64,000 nt of DNA, from assembly GCA_023423275.1 (NCBI GenBank), contig JAFAFW010000075.1, positions 141,954 through 205,953 of the forward strand, read 5' to 3'. The stretch comes from Pseudomonadota bacterium (lineage in GTDB: Bacteria; Pseudomonadota; Alphaproteobacteria; Rhizobiales; Hyphomicrobiaceae). Below the pieces are notes generated by a model that did no database searches, was not told the DNA's origin, and was given only the letters and a program-made list of their open reading frames with translations. The translations under genes were made by a program, and so were the position numbers. Shown here one piece after another: positions 16,916-26,173 of this stretch (position 1 is the first letter of the stretch; every line of letters starts with the position of its first letter).

Positions 16916-17938
16916 GTGGGCAACAGGGTTTACCCCGTGTCATTCGAGAGTTGGCTGCATCTGACGGATGAAGGGCTTTATTGCGCTCCGGGCCGGTTTC
17001 ACATCGATCCCGGCCGGCCGGTCGCGCGCGCGATCATCACGCATGGCCATTCCGATCACGCCCGCGCGGGGCACGACGCCGTTCTGGCGACACAGGAAAC
17101 CATCGACGTCATGCGCTTGCGCCTCGGCGACGACGCAGCCCGGTCATTCCAGGCGCTGAGCTACGGAGCGCCTCTGCAGCATGGCGATGTCACGATTACG
17201 CTGCATCCGGCGGGACATATTCTCGGCAGCGCTCAGGTGGAGTTGCTTTACAAGGGACAGCGGGCCGTCATCTCCGGCGACTACAAGCGTGCCGCTGATC
17301 CGACCTGCGCGCCCTTCGAACTTGTCCGTTGCGATCTCTTCATCACGGAAGCGACCTTCGCGCTGCCCGTATTCCGGCATGAGCCGGCGGAGAAGGAAGT
17401 CGGCCGCCTGCTGGCATCTCACGCGGCGTTTCCCGAACGTACGCATCTGGTCGGCGCCTACGGTCTCGGCAAATCCCAGCGCCTGCTGGCGCTGCTCCGT
17501 CGCGCCGGATACGAGCGCCCGATCTACCTGCATGGCGCGCTGGACGCGATGACACGGCTTTATGAAAGCTACGGTCAGGATTTCGGCGAAACGCGGCTTG
17601 TTCGCGACACCGAAGATAGCCTCGCTGGCGAGATTGTTCTGTGTCCGCCGTCGGCCTTGAACGACCGCTGGTCACGGCGCGGCGCCGAGCCGGTGACGGC
17701 CTTCGCCTCGGGCTGGATGCGGGTGCGCGCTCGCGCCCGCCAACGCGGCGTTGAGCTTCCCCTCGTCATCTCGGATCACGCCGACTGGCCGGAGCTGATC
17801 GACACCATCACCGCGACCGGTGCCGAAGAAGTGTGGGTCACACACGGGCGCGACGATGCTCTGGTCTATCAGCTCAGCCGCATGGGAAAGCGCGCCCGCG
17901 CCCTCGAGCTTGCCGGACTGGAGGACGAGGGCGAATGA
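16916..17938 (+). CDS. Ligase-associated DNA exonuclease (metallo-beta-lactamase/beta-CASP fold)
   Basis: About 340 residues of an mRNA 3'-end processing factor-like nuclease. Metal ligands are in ITHGHSDHARAGHD (HxHxDH) and LHPAGHILGSAQVEL, and ISGDYKRAADPTCAPFE supplies the next aspartate. The beta-CASP part includes DLFITEATFALP and VISDHADWPELIDT. In many bacteria this gene accompanies an ATP-dependent ligase and a Lhr-type helicase as a DNA repair set; here the ligase follows 43 bp later, but no helicase is seen. The start is uncertain (TTG 16910, GTG 16916 or 16937); no ATG precedes the conserved domain. Confidence 0.88.
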   Translation: MGNRVYPVSFESWLHLTDEGLYCAPGRFHIDPGRPVARAIITHGHSDHARAGHDAVLATQETIDVMRLRLGDDAARSFQALSYGAPLQHGDVTITLHPAGHILGSAQVELLYKGQRAVISGDYKRAADPTCAPFELVRCDLFITEATFALPVFRHEPAEKEVGRLLASHAAFPERTHLVGAYGLGKSQRLLALLRRAGYERPIYLHGALDAMTRLYESYGQDFGETRLVRDTEDSLAGEIVLCPPSALNDRWSRRGAEPVTAFASGWMRVRARARQRGVELPLVISDHADWPELIDTITATGAEEVWVTHGRDDALVYQLSRMGKRARALELAGLEDEGE

Positions 17939-17981
17939 TCCGCCTCCACCGTAGACCGTACGCGACGCAGGCGAGCCGCCG

Positions 17982-19565
17982 ATGAAGGCTTTCTCGACGC
18001 TGCTCGACCGCCTGTCCTACACGCCTGGCCGCAATGCCAAGCTGAAACTGATGCGGGACTATTTTTCCGTGACGCCCGACCCGGATCGCGGCTGGGCGCT
18101 GGCTGCGCTGACCGACGGATTGCCGTTCTCATTTCCAGTCCGGCGCACGATCATGGCACTGATGGACGAGCGGCTCGATGCGGAATTATTCCGCATGTCG
18201 CGCGATTACGTCGGCGACACGGCCGAAACCGTCGCCCTGCTCTGGCCCGAGCCCAATGGTGAGACCGACCCGCCGCGCCTCTCGGAGGTCATTCATCATC
18301 TCGGTTTGATCGACGCGCAAGATCTCGGCAACACCATTGCCGGATGGCTCGACCGACTCGACTCGAACGGCCGCTGGGCGCTGCTGAAACTGCTGACCGG
18401 CGCATTGCGCGTCGGTGTCTCGGCGCGCCTGGCAAAGACGGCTCTCGCACAGATGGCTGACCGATCCGTCGATGAGATCGAGGAAGTCTGGCACGCACTG
18501 GCGCCGCCTTATGCGCCGTTGTTCGACTGGCTCGAAGGGCATGCCGAGAAGCCCGACGTGACAGGAGCTCCCGTGTTCCGTCCCCTGATGCTGGCGCACG
18601 CCATCGAGGAGCGAGAGCTGGCCGACCTCGACCTCAACGCATTTTCCGCTGAATGGAAGTGGGACGGCATCCGCGTGCAAATCGCGGCCGGCCATGGCGA
18701 AACGCGCATCTATTCGCGCACCGGCGACGAGATCAGCGCAAGCTTTCCGGAACTGACGGGGATGTTCCGCTTCGACGCGGTGCTGGACGGCGAGCTGCTG
18801 GTCGTGCGCGATGGCGCCGTGGCGCCGTTCAACGATCTGCAGCAGCGGCTCAATCGCAAATCCGTGACGCGCACCATGATGGAACGCTTCCCGGCGCATG
18901 TGCGGCTGTACGACATTCTCGTCGCGGGTGATGACGACCTGCGGGAAAAGGCGTTCTCAGAACGTCGCCAGCACCTCGAACTGTGGCATCGCGAGATCCA
19001 TCCGCCGAGGACCGATCTTTCCGAACTCGTGGATGTCGTGGACCGCGATCACCTGCATCGGATCTGGAGCGAAACCCGGGGTGCGGGCATCGAAGGCCTG
19101 ATGCTGAAGCGGCGGTCCAGCCCGTACATCGCCGGCCGGCCGCGCGGCCATTGGTACAAGTGGAAGCGGGCGCCGCTCACGCTCGATTGCGTGCTGATGT
19201 ACGCCCAGCGCGGCTCGGGAAAGCGATCCTCATTCTATTCCGACTACACGTTCGGGGCGTGGACGACGGCGCCGGACGGCCAACCGCAGCTCGTGCCCGT
19301 CGGCAAGGCTTATTCCGGCTTCACGGACGCGGAGCTGGTCGATTTGGACCGCTGGATCCGCAACAATACCACCGACCGGTTCGGTCCGGTGCGTGCGGTT
19401 CGCCCTGCGCTTGTCCTCGAAGTTGCCTTCGATGCGGTTCAGCGCTCGACGCGGCATCGATCTGGAATTGCCATGCGATTTCCGCGCGTTCACCGTATCC
19501 GCTGGGATAAGCCGGCTGAGGAAGCAGAGCACCTCGCAACGCTGGTCGGCCTGATCGAGACATAA
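17982..19565 (+). CDS. ATP-dependent DNA ligase (ligase-exonuclease pair, cisplatin damage response type)
   Basis: A 527-residue nucleotidyltransferase ligase. The N-terminal DNA-binding domain covers about residues 1-200. The active-site lysine motif is AEWKWDGIRVQIA. Motifs Ia, III and IV appear as RIYSRTGDEIS, AVLDGELLVV and EGLMLKRRSSPYIAGR, and motif V as WYKWKR. It seals nicks using ATP. It lies 43 bp downstream of the ligase-associated exonuclease, the usual partner in a conserved repair pair known from Pseudomonas and alphaproteobacteria as cisplatin-tolerance factors. The C-terminal OB domain ends normally at VGLIET. Confidence 0.93.
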   Translation: MKAFSTLLDRLSYTPGRNAKLKLMRDYFSVTPDPDRGWALAALTDGLPFSFPVRRTIMALMDERLDAELFRMSRDYVGDTAETVALLWPEPNGETDPPRLSEVIHHLGLIDAQDLGNTIAGWLDRLDSNGRWALLKLLTGALRVGVSARLAKTALAQMADRSVDEIEEVWHALAPPYAPLFDWLEGHAEKPDVTGAPVFRPLMLAHAIEERELADLDLNAFSAEWKWDGIRVQIAAGHGETRIYSRTGDEISASFPELTGMFRFDAVLDGELLVVRDGAVAPFNDLQQRLNRKSVTRTMMERFPAHVRLYDILVAGDDDLREKAFSERRQHLELWHREIHPPRTDLSELVDVVDRDHLHRIWSETRGAGIEGLMLKRRSSPYIAGRPRGHWYKWKRAPLTLDCVLMYAQRGSGKRSSFYSDYTFGAWTTAPDGQPQLVPVGKAYSGFTDAELVDLDRWIRNNTTDRFGPVRAVRPALVLEVAFDAVQRSTRHRSGIAMRFPRVHRIRWDKPAEEAEHLATLVGLIET

Positions 19566-19670
19566 ATCATCCACAGCTTTGCGCGAAGTCAAATGCGGAA
19601 CACTTCCGCACGTTGTATTGTTGTCACTGGAGCAGGTGGAAACAGGTCGACTGTCCAAAGGAGGAGGCTC

Positions 19671-20093
19671 ATGGAAACAGATTTCAAACTGGATCCCGTT
19701 GCGGGGCCGTTCCAGAACGTGTTTCAGACCTTCTGCCGGGGATGGGATGCGGCAGGCCTCGGCTTTGAGCCGATGATGAAGGCGGCCGCCCGCAGCAACA
19801 TCGAGGCGGTCACGCTCGCAAGCCAGCGCGCTCAGGCCTACCTGGAGTTGCCCGCGCGGCTCGGCCAATGCCGATCTCCCCAGGATCTTGCCAGCGAGCA
19901 GATGCGGTTCTGGCAGACGATGACGCAGCAATATACGGAATGCTCGCGCCGCATCATGACGACATGGACGTCCTGCGCGCATGAAGCCGGCGACCGCGCA
20001 AGGTCAGAACGTGAGCGTGATTACATCACATTCCCCGAACCGCAGCAGGAACGCGAATCCGAGCGCACAGCCCGCGAACGCCGCGCCGCTTGA
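19671..20093 (+). CDS. Phasin-like granule-associated protein
   Basis: About 140 residues, mostly amphipathic helix, beginning METDFKLDPVAGPFQNVFQ after the ribosome binding site gaggaggctc. The segment NIEAVTLASQRAQAYLELP and the following QDLASEQMRFWQTMTQQY match the pattern of the phasin_2 family, which coats polyhydroxyalkanoate granules. The C-terminus is rich in Arg and Glu. No PHA synthase lies nearby. It may instead be a general helical protein of the same family without a granule role. Confidence 0.7.
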   Translation: METDFKLDPVAGPFQNVFQTFCRGWDAAGLGFEPMMKAAARSNIEAVTLASQRAQAYLELPARLGQCRSPQDLASEQMRFWQTMTQQYTECSRRIMTTWTSCAHEAGDRARSERERDYITFPEPQQERESERTARERRAA

Positions 20094-20111
20094 GGGGAAC
20101 CCGCTGTCCCA

Positions 20112-20148
20112 ATAAAAACGGCGCCGGAGAGCACTCCGGCGCCGTCGC
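20112..20148 (-). terminator. Rho-independent terminator for bioY
   Basis: A near-perfect GC-rich hairpin (acggcgccggag and ctccggcgccgt, loop agca) lies between the convergent phasin and bioY genes. Read on the minus strand it is followed by tttttatt, so it terminates mainly bioY; the plus-strand side lacks a clear T run. Confidence 0.8.
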
Positions 20149-20174
20149 ATTTCCGTGCTTTCGGCGTGGTGTGA

Positions 20175-20756
20175 TCAGCGCTTCGTGAACTGCCACAGCG
20201 CAGGCACAATGGCGGCGCCAAGAGCGGTCTTGAACAGCGTGGCGGCGTAAAACGGTACGATGCCCGCGATCCATGCCTTATCGGCGCCAATCAATCCGGC
20301 CAGCCACAGATAGCCGAGGCCGAGAATGGCGACATGACCGACAAACATCGACACGAACAGCCGGGGCACCGACTGACCCCAGCCATGCTCCGCGAGCCAG
20401 CCGACAATGTAGGCACCTACCACGAAGCCAACGAGATATCCGCCGGTCGGACCCATCATATAGGCTAGTCCCAGGCCCTTCTCGGGCGTACCGGCGAAGA
20501 CCGGCAGCCCCATCGCGCCCTGAACGAGATAAAGCGCGACAACTGCCGCGCCAAGACGCGAGCCCAGCGCAGCGCCGAGGAACAGCACGACGAACGTCTG
20601 CATCGTCATCGGAACCGGCCAGAAGGGAACCTGGATCTTGGCCGACGCCGTCAGCATCAGCGTGCCGATGACCGCGATCACGCCATAGCGCAGAATCTTG
20701 CTTTCGGTTTCAGGCCAAAGCGCTGAAACGAGTGTCGAATTGGACTGTGAGTTCAT
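20175..20756 (-). CDS. bioY: Biotin transporter BioY
   Basis: About 193 residues with six hydrophobic segments, the S-component of the biotin ECF transporter. The family marks are VPFWPVPMTMQTFVVLFLG, LYLVQGAMGLPVFAGTPEKG and YMMGPTGGYLVGFVVGA. It binds and imports biotin, alone or with BioMN, which are not in this window. The ATG at 20756 has a GGGG element 9 bases upstream; an ATG at 20771 is in frame but lacks one. The upstream 120 bp separate it from pyrE on the same strand. I saw no clear BioR palindrome. Confidence 0.92.
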   Translation of the reverse strand: MNSQSNSTLVSALWPETESKILRYGVIAVIGTLMLTASAKIQVPFWPVPMTMQTFVVLFLGAALGSRLGAAVVALYLVQGAMGLPVFAGTPEKGLGLAYMMGPTGGYLVGFVVGAYIVGWLAEHGWGQSVPRLFVSMFVGHVAILGLGYLWLAGLIGADKAWIAGIVPFYAATLFKTALGAAIVPALWQFTKR

Positions 20757-20893
20757 TGCAGAGTGCCCCATCGATTGGCTTTGAATTCTGCGAAGCGGAC
20801 GGATCGATCACAGACGCGACAAGATCTGACACGGCGCGGGATCGCTGGCAATTGCTAGCTTACCCATCGGCGCGCACAACCTCGACCGCAAGC

Positions 20894-21469
20894 TTACTTG
20901 AAGTCCGCCAATGTCAACAAGGGCTTGAAGTCGAGCCCGGCGGCCTGGAACGCTTCGGAGGCACCTTCCTGACGGTCCACCAGCGTAATGACGCGCGCCA
21001 CGTCCGCACCATCGGCGCGCAGAGCCTCGGCCGCCTTCAGGGCAGAACCTCCAGTTGTCGTAACATCTTCAACAACCACAACGCGTTGTCCTCTCAGTGT
21101 TTCGCCTGGCGCCAGGCCCTCGATCAGGCTCTGCGTTCCGTGGTCCTTGGCTTGCTTGCGGACGAAAAAGGCTGACATGGGCTTGCCGCGTAACGGGCTG
21201 AGCGCAGCGACCGCCGATGCGATTGGCACCGCCCCCATTTCCAGGCCACCGACCCACCGCGCCCCAAGATCCTCGACCGCATCGATCAGCAGTTGCGCGA
21301 TGAGATAGCTCCCCTCGCCATCGAGCATCGTCGGTTTCATGTTGAAATAGAACGCCGACGTGCGCCCCGATGCCAGCTTCATCTCCTTGCCGCTCTGGAA
21401 CGACCGGGCTCTCACAATCTCCACAAGGCGGGCACGATCGGCAACAGGTGACCGGGTCGAGGCTGACAT
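20894..21469 (-). CDS. pyrE: Orotate phosphoribosyltransferase
   Basis: About 191 residues of a type I phosphoribosyltransferase. The PRPP motif is RVVVVEDVTTTGGSALKAAE, with FYFNMKPTMLDGEGSYLIAQ and WVGGLEMGAVPIASAVAA as in OPRT. It makes orotidine monophosphate from orotate and PRPP in pyrimidine synthesis. I start at the ATG at 21469 (MSASTRSPVAD), preceded by cgcctctccc read as ggagaggcg in the mRNA; the frame extends to 21535 without homology. It diverges from the RraA-like gene. Confidence 0.92.
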   Translation of the reverse strand: MSASTRSPVADRARLVEIVRARSFQSGKEMKLASGRTSAFYFNMKPTMLDGEGSYLIAQLLIDAVEDLGARWVGGLEMGAVPIASAVAALSPLRGKPMSAFFVRKQAKDHGTQSLIEGLAPGETLRGQRVVVVEDVTTTGGSALKAAEALRADGADVARVITLVDRQEGASEAFQAAGLDFKPLLTLADFK

Positions 21470-21606
21470 GGGAGAGGCGTCCTTTCTCTGCTGGGTTCCG
21501 CCCCTGGCTAGACGCTGGCGCGCGAGAGCTGTCAAGAGAGCTGTGATCGAAGCTGCGATGACTTAACATGGCAGCGAGGAACGAACGCAAGAGGAAGAAC
21601 GATCCC

Positions 21607-22257
21607 ATGACGGTTCACGATGACATACTCGCGCGGTTTGCCGACCTGGCGACGCCAACCCTGGCGAATGCGCTGGACGACGTCGGCTTCGAAGGCGTTC
21701 TCAGCGGTATCGGCCAAGTCGTCGCGGGAACGCGCTGTCACGGCCGCGCGGTCACCATGACGCAAGCCTCCGGGGCACGCGGGAGCTATGCGTCGGAGGA
21801 CTTCAAGGTCGGCCACATGATCGATGCCGTGGCGCCCGGCGAGATCCTCGTTGTGGACAATGGCGGCCGTGAGGTCTCAACGTGGGGCGGCCTCGCAACG
21901 CTGGCCGCAAAGGTAAAGGGAATCGGTGGTCTCGTGGTCGACGGCGGCGTCCGAGACCGGGAGGAGATGGAGCAGCACCGGCTGCCGGTTTTCACGCGCC
22001 ACATGACGCCGCTGACAGGCCGCACCCGCCTCTGCATCACGGCCATGAATCAGCCGGTCACCTGCGGCGGGGTACGCGTCCGGGCCGGCGACATCGTCGT
22101 CGCCGACGGTTCGGGCGTGGTTTGCGTTCCAGTGGAACACGCGGAGCGCGTTGCAGATCTTGCGGCACGCTATACCCGCGACGATGAGCTGGCGCAGGCC
22201 GAACTCCTCAAGGGCCTCTCCTTCCGGGAGGCCATGGCGAAATTCACGCGGATCTGA
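21607..22257 (+). CDS. RraA family protein (HMG/CHA aldolase-like)
   Basis: About 216 residues of the RraA/dimethylmenaquinone-methyltransferase-like family. Recognisable segments are TPTLANALDDVGFEGVL, CHGRAVTMTQA, GGLATLAAKVKGIGGLVVDGGVRDR and ADGSGVVCVP. Members include 4-hydroxy-4-methyl-2-oxoglutarate aldolase with oxaloacetate decarboxylase activity and, in enterobacteria, the RNase E inhibitor RraA. The G-x20-R-D arrangement (VDGGVRDR) used by the aldolases for Mg and substrate binding is present, which favours an enzyme over a pure regulator. The ATG at 21607 follows gaggaagaac. Confidence 0.83.
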   Translation: MTVHDDILARFADLATPTLANALDDVGFEGVLSGIGQVVAGTRCHGRAVTMTQASGARGSYASEDFKVGHMIDAVAPGEILVVDNGGREVSTWGGLATLAAKVKGIGGLVVDGGVRDREEMEQHRLPVFTRHMTPLTGRTRLCITAMNQPVTCGGVRVRAGDIVVADGSGVVCVPVEHAERVADLAARYTRDDELAQAELLKGLSFREAMAKFTRI

Positions 22258-22274
22258 CCCCGTTCGCGATCTTC

Positions 22275-23108
22275 TCAGTGCGCCATGAACACGGGCAATT
22301 CTGACCGTGCCAAAATCTCGCTCGTGGCGCCGCCAAAGATCATCTGACGCAGCCGGCTTTGCGTGTACGCGCCTTTGATCAACAGATCCGCGCCCAGGCG
22401 CTGCGCCTCTTCGAGGATAGCGGCGCCCGGCTTGCGGCTGCCCATCAGCACCGTGAGCTCACGTGCCTCGATGCCATGCCCGGCCAGGCAATCCGCCAGC
22501 TCTTTGCCGGACGGCCCCGGCGACGTCGCGCCTTCGACCGTCAGCACGGAAACTTCCCGCGCCTTCAGAAGCAGCGGCATCGCATAGGCGACCGTCCGCG
22601 CGGACTCGGTGCTGCAGTTCCACGAGATAACGATGTGCTCGCCGAGCGTCTGTACCGGCATCGGAGGGGCAATCAGAAGCGGCCGGCCACTCTCGAACAG
22701 CACCGCTTCGAGTGTTGTCATACGTGGTCCGGCCGTGCCGCCCTGGGGCCGGCCGATGACCGTGATGTCGTACACGCGAGCCATGCTGCCCAGCGCGGCA
22801 TCGTCCACAGGATCGACCGGACGCCAGCGATACCGCAGCTTCTCGCCATCTCCCATGCTTTTGGCCGCGTCCGAGGCAAAAAAGGCATCAAAGATGCGGC
22901 GCGCCCCGGCCAGGATCTCCATGTCTTCCTGCTCGGCGCGCGGGAAGGTGACGGTCACGACAGGATCGGGCCCAACGACAGAGATCTGCGGCAACCGCAA
23001 TGCAACGCCTTCGACGGTGCCTCCAAATATGCCGGAAAAGCGCAGAGCGCATTCCAACATGGACGTTATTGCGTCATTCTTTTCGATCGGTACGAGGATG
23101 TTTTTCAC
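22275..23108 (-). CDS. Universal stress protein (tandem-domain)
   Basis: A 277-residue UspA-superfamily protein long enough for two domains. The first starts MKNILVPIEKNDAITSMLECALRFSG. The second, near residue 165, has the UspA core and ends with LGADLLIKGAYTQSRLRQMIFGGATSEILARSELPVFM. In this last segment the ATP-binding G-x2-G-x9-G-S/T pattern appears as GAYTQSRLRQMIFGGATS. Such proteins help survival under starvation, oxidative or low-oxygen stress; the precise role is unknown. It is convergent with the RraA gene, 17 bp apart. Confidence 0.85.
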   Translation of the reverse strand: MKNILVPIEKNDAITSMLECALRFSGIFGGTVEGVALRLPQISVVGPDPVVTVTFPRAEQEDMEILAGARRIFDAFFASDAAKSMGDGEKLRYRWRPVDPVDDAALGSMARVYDITVIGRPQGGTAGPRMTTLEAVLFESGRPLLIAPPMPVQTLGEHIVISWNCSTESARTVAYAMPLLLKAREVSVLTVEGATSPGPSGKELADCLAGHGIEARELTVLMGSRKPGAAILEEAQRLGADLLIKGAYTQSRLRQMIFGGATSEILARSELPVFMAH

Positions 23109-23449
23109 GATGTCCTCCGCTGTGACGGATGTGTGCGTGTTGTTTGGGCGGACACGAGAATTATACCATGCTTCGTGATCTCTCGGTCAGAGGCGGCAGC
23201 TGCGCCGACTCTTATGTAAACGTTGCCCCTGATGCATGCGATTCCGCAACCCTTATGATGCCAAGGTGCCACGCTGCGAGAAGTTTCTTCTTGGAAATCA
23301 GATAAACCGTGGCGCGGAAGGCAGCGGCGCGTTGTTCAGCACAGAGCCACCACCTTCGCGATCCGTATCCCGGCATCATTCAGTCCGTCACGGCCTGCTT
23401 CGTGGACCTGATGGCGGCCCGGCCTGAGTGGGTTGACGAGTGTCCGCTT
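23109..23449. other. Intergenic region between the USP and ETF-QO genes
   Basis: A 341-bp stretch between two minus-strand genes. It must hold the promoter of the universal stress protein, on its left side. Short frames cross it but none has a good ribosome binding site or a recognisable product. I saw no tRNA, repeat or convincing regulatory palindrome. Confidence 0.5.
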
Positions 23450-25129
23450 CTACATCCCAGCGTAGTTCGGCCCGCCGCCGCCCTCGGGCGGCACCCAGTT
23501 GATGTTCTGGCTGGGATCCTTGATATCGCAGGTCTTGCAGTGGACGCAGTTCTGCGCGTTGATCTGGAAGCGCGCGCCTCCGCTATCGTCCTTCACCACC
23601 TCGTAGACCCCAGCCGGACAGTACAAGCGCGCCGGCTCTCCCCACTCAGGCAGGTTCACAGCGATCGGAATGCTGGGATCCTTGAGCTGCAGGTGGACTG
23701 GCTGGTCTTCCTCATGATTTGTGGCCGAAAATGACAGATCGGTCAGCTTGTCGAAGGTCAACGTCCCATCGGGCTTGGGATAGTCGATCGGTTTGCTGTC
23801 GGCCGCTTTCTTCAGTGTCGCGTAGTCCGGCTTGCCATGCCGGAGCGTGTAGCCGAGCCCTCTTCCGGGGATAAACGTATTCAGCCACATGTCGACGCCC
23901 CCCAGCGCGATGCCGGCGAACGTCCCGAACTTCGACCAAAGCGGCTTGGCATTCCGCACCAGCTTCAAATCGCGTGCGATCGGCCCTGTCCGCACAGCCG
24001 CCTCGTAGTCGTCCAGAACGTCATAGGCGCGATCGGCCTTGAACGCCGCGACCACAGCATCCGCTGCATAGATGCCGGACAGGATCGCGTTATGGCTGCC
24101 CTTGATGCGCGGCACGTTCACCATGCCGGCCGCGCAACCGAGCAGCGCCCCGCCCGGAAACACCAGCTTCGGCAATGACTGCCACCCGCCTTCGGTAATC
24201 GCGCGCGCGCCGTAACCGATGCGCCGCCCGCCTTCGAGGTGATGGCGGATCGCGGGATGCGTCTTGAAGCGCTGGAATTCATCGAACGGCGACAGGTACG
24301 GATTCTGGTAGTTCAGATGCACCACGAAACCGACAGCGCACAGGTTTTCGCCGTAGTGATAGAGGAACGAGCCGCCACCGGTGGTGTTGTCCAAAGGCCA
24401 GCCGAAGCTATGCTGGACCAAACCCGGCTGGTGTTTCTCCGGCGGCAACTCCCACAGCTCTTTCAGGCCGATGCCGAACTTCTGCGGATCGCGCCCGTCG
24501 CTGAGCCCGAAGTCTTTCAGAAGCTGCTTGGTCAGCGAGCCGCGCGCACCTTCCGCAAACAGCGTGTACTTGCCGCGCAGCTCCATGCCGCGCGTGAAGC
24601 TGTCCTTGGGCTGCCCGTCGCGCCCAACGCCCATATCGCCGGTGGCGACACCGACGACGGCGCCGTTCTCGTCCCGGAGCGTCTCGACAGCCGCGAAACC
24701 CGGATAGATCTCGACACCCAGTTCTGCAGCCTGTTCGCCCAGCCAGCGCACGACATCGCCGAGGCTGACGATATAATTGCCGTGGTTGTTCATCAACGGC
24801 GGCATCAGGAAATTCGGCAACCGCACCTCACCCGCTGGGCCGAGATACAAGAAGCGATCCTCGAGGACCGGCGTCGATACCGGCGCCCCCTTCTCCCGCC
24901 AATCCGGGATCAGAGCATTGAGACCAACCGGATCGATCACTGCACCGGACAGCGTATGGGCACCGACTTCCGACGCCTTTTCCAGAACGACAACTGAAAA
25001 ATCGAGGTTTTCCGCGGCTGCAAGCTGCTTCAGCCGGATCGCAGCGGCAAGACCTGCCGGCCCTGCGCCCACGATCACCACGTCGAATTCCATCGCCTCA
25101 CGGGGCGGCAACCCCTCGGCCTCAGCCAT
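23450..25129 (-). CDS. Electron transfer flavoprotein-ubiquinone oxidoreductase
   Basis: A 559-residue monotopic membrane enzyme that moves electrons from reduced ETF to ubiquinone. The FAD motif is in VVIVGAGPAGLAAAIRLKQLA. The middle part has HTLSGAVIDPVGLNALIPDW and the ubiquinone-site region TTGGGSFLYHY. The C-terminus carries the 4Fe-4S cluster cysteines in NAQNCVHCKTCDIKDPSQN and ends with WVPPEGGGGPNYAGM, all diagnostic. It collects electrons from acyl-CoA dehydrogenases such as the one at 8585-9745. It diverges from the uracil-DNA glycosylase gene. Confidence 0.96.
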   Translation of the reverse strand: MAEAEGLPPREAMEFDVVIVGAGPAGLAAAIRLKQLAAAENLDFSVVVLEKASEVGAHTLSGAVIDPVGLNALIPDWREKGAPVSTPVLEDRFLYLGPAGEVRLPNFLMPPLMNNHGNYIVSLGDVVRWLGEQAAELGVEIYPGFAAVETLRDENGAVVGVATGDMGVGRDGQPKDSFTRGMELRGKYTLFAEGARGSLTKQLLKDFGLSDGRDPQKFGIGLKELWELPPEKHQPGLVQHSFGWPLDNTTGGGSFLYHYGENLCAVGFVVHLNYQNPYLSPFDEFQRFKTHPAIRHHLEGGRRIGYGARAITEGGWQSLPKLVFPGGALLGCAAGMVNVPRIKGSHNAILSGIYAADAVVAAFKADRAYDVLDDYEAAVRTGPIARDLKLVRNAKPLWSKFGTFAGIALGGVDMWLNTFIPGRGLGYTLRHGKPDYATLKKAADSKPIDYPKPDGTLTFDKLTDLSFSATNHEEDQPVHLQLKDPSIPIAVNLPEWGEPARLYCPAGVYEVVKDDSGGARFQINAQNCVHCKTCDIKDPSQNINWVPPEGGGGPNYAGM

Positions 25130-25268
25130 GATGCAAGTGATCCTTTAGTTATAGTCTGGGCGCGATACGGCCCGCGTTTCGCGCCGACGTCAAGGGCCGG
25201 GGGTGACTTTGTCCCGCAGTCAGGCCAACAGCTCTCGCACTGTTGCCGGATTCGACTAGATTAGGCGC

Positions 25269-26147
25269 ATGGAACAGTCGGACGATCATCGCCTCCTGGC
25301 GCTTGTCGCGTGGTATCGCGACATGGGCGTGAGCGATTCGCTCGTCGACATGCCGTTGGATTGGCTCGCGCTCGGCGGAGACGCCGATGCCCGGATCGAC
25401 GCGGCCAAGTTCACGGAGACGCGCGCGCAAACCGCCGAGGTGCCGTCGTCGCCTTCGCCACGCCAAGCCCCCGACAGTGCACCGCAGGCGCGGCAAGGCG
25501 CCCCGCGAACGTTCGCCGCCATTGCCCCTGCAGCCGCCGAACAGGCGGCAAACTCCGACGCCGCAGCAGCCCGGACGCTCGACGAGCTCAGGGACAAGCT
25601 TTCGCATTTCGATGGATGCGCGTTGAAGGCAACCGCCAAGAACCTGTGCTTCTATCGCGGAGCTCCAAAGGCGCGGCTGATGCTGATCGGTGAAGCGCCC
25701 GGGCGCGACGAGGACATCGCAGGCAAGCCATTCGTGGGACGAGCGGGCCAGCTTCTGGATCGCATGCTGTCGGCAATCGATCTCAGCGAGGCCGACGTCC
25801 ATATCACCAACATCGTCTACTGGCGGCCGCCTGGAAATCGCACTCCGACACCTCAGGAGGCCCTGGTGTGCCGCCCCTTCCTGCTACGTCAGATCGAACT
25901 GGTCGAGCCTGAGTTTCTGTTGCTGCTCGGCGGTGCGGCGGCCAAGAGCGTCTTCAACGTCACCGATGGTATTCTGCGTATCCGCGGCAAATGGCGGGAG
26001 ATGCAGGTTGGCGGGAAAACGCTGCCGACCATCGCGACATTGCATCCAGCCTATCTGTTGCGCACACCCGCCGCGAAACGTCAGGCGTGGCGCGATCTGC
26101 TGGCCGTGCGCGCCAAACTCGATGCGCCGCACGCCGCCAAGACGTGA
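25269..26147 (+). CDS. Uracil-DNA glycosylase (family 4/5-like)
   Basis: A 292-residue DNA repair enzyme that removes uracil from DNA. The N-terminal 120 residues are a low-complexity Ala/Pro/Gln linker, and the catalytic domain follows. Motifs are LMLIGEAPGRDEDIAGKPFVGRAGQLLDRML (motif A, with GEAPG), TNIVYWRPPGNRTP and the late ATLHPAYLLRTPAAKR (motif B, with HPAYLL). A 4Fe-4S cluster is expected; candidate cysteines are in CALKATAKNLCFYRG and LVCRPF. The N-terminal extension resembles the alphaproteobacterial type in which a short N-terminal helix precedes the linker. Confidence 0.92.
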   Translation: MEQSDDHRLLALVAWYRDMGVSDSLVDMPLDWLALGGDADARIDAAKFTETRAQTAEVPSSPSPRQAPDSAPQARQGAPRTFAAIAPAAAEQAANSDAAAARTLDELRDKLSHFDGCALKATAKNLCFYRGAPKARLMLIGEAPGRDEDIAGKPFVGRAGQLLDRMLSAIDLSEADVHITNIVYWRPPGNRTPTPQEALVCRPFLLRQIELVEPEFLLLLGGAAAKSVFNVTDGILRIRGKWREMQVGGKTLPTIATLHPAYLLRTPAAKRQAWRDLLAVRAKLDAPHAAKT

Positions 26148-26173
26148 ACTTTTCGATCAGAGGATCGAATACG

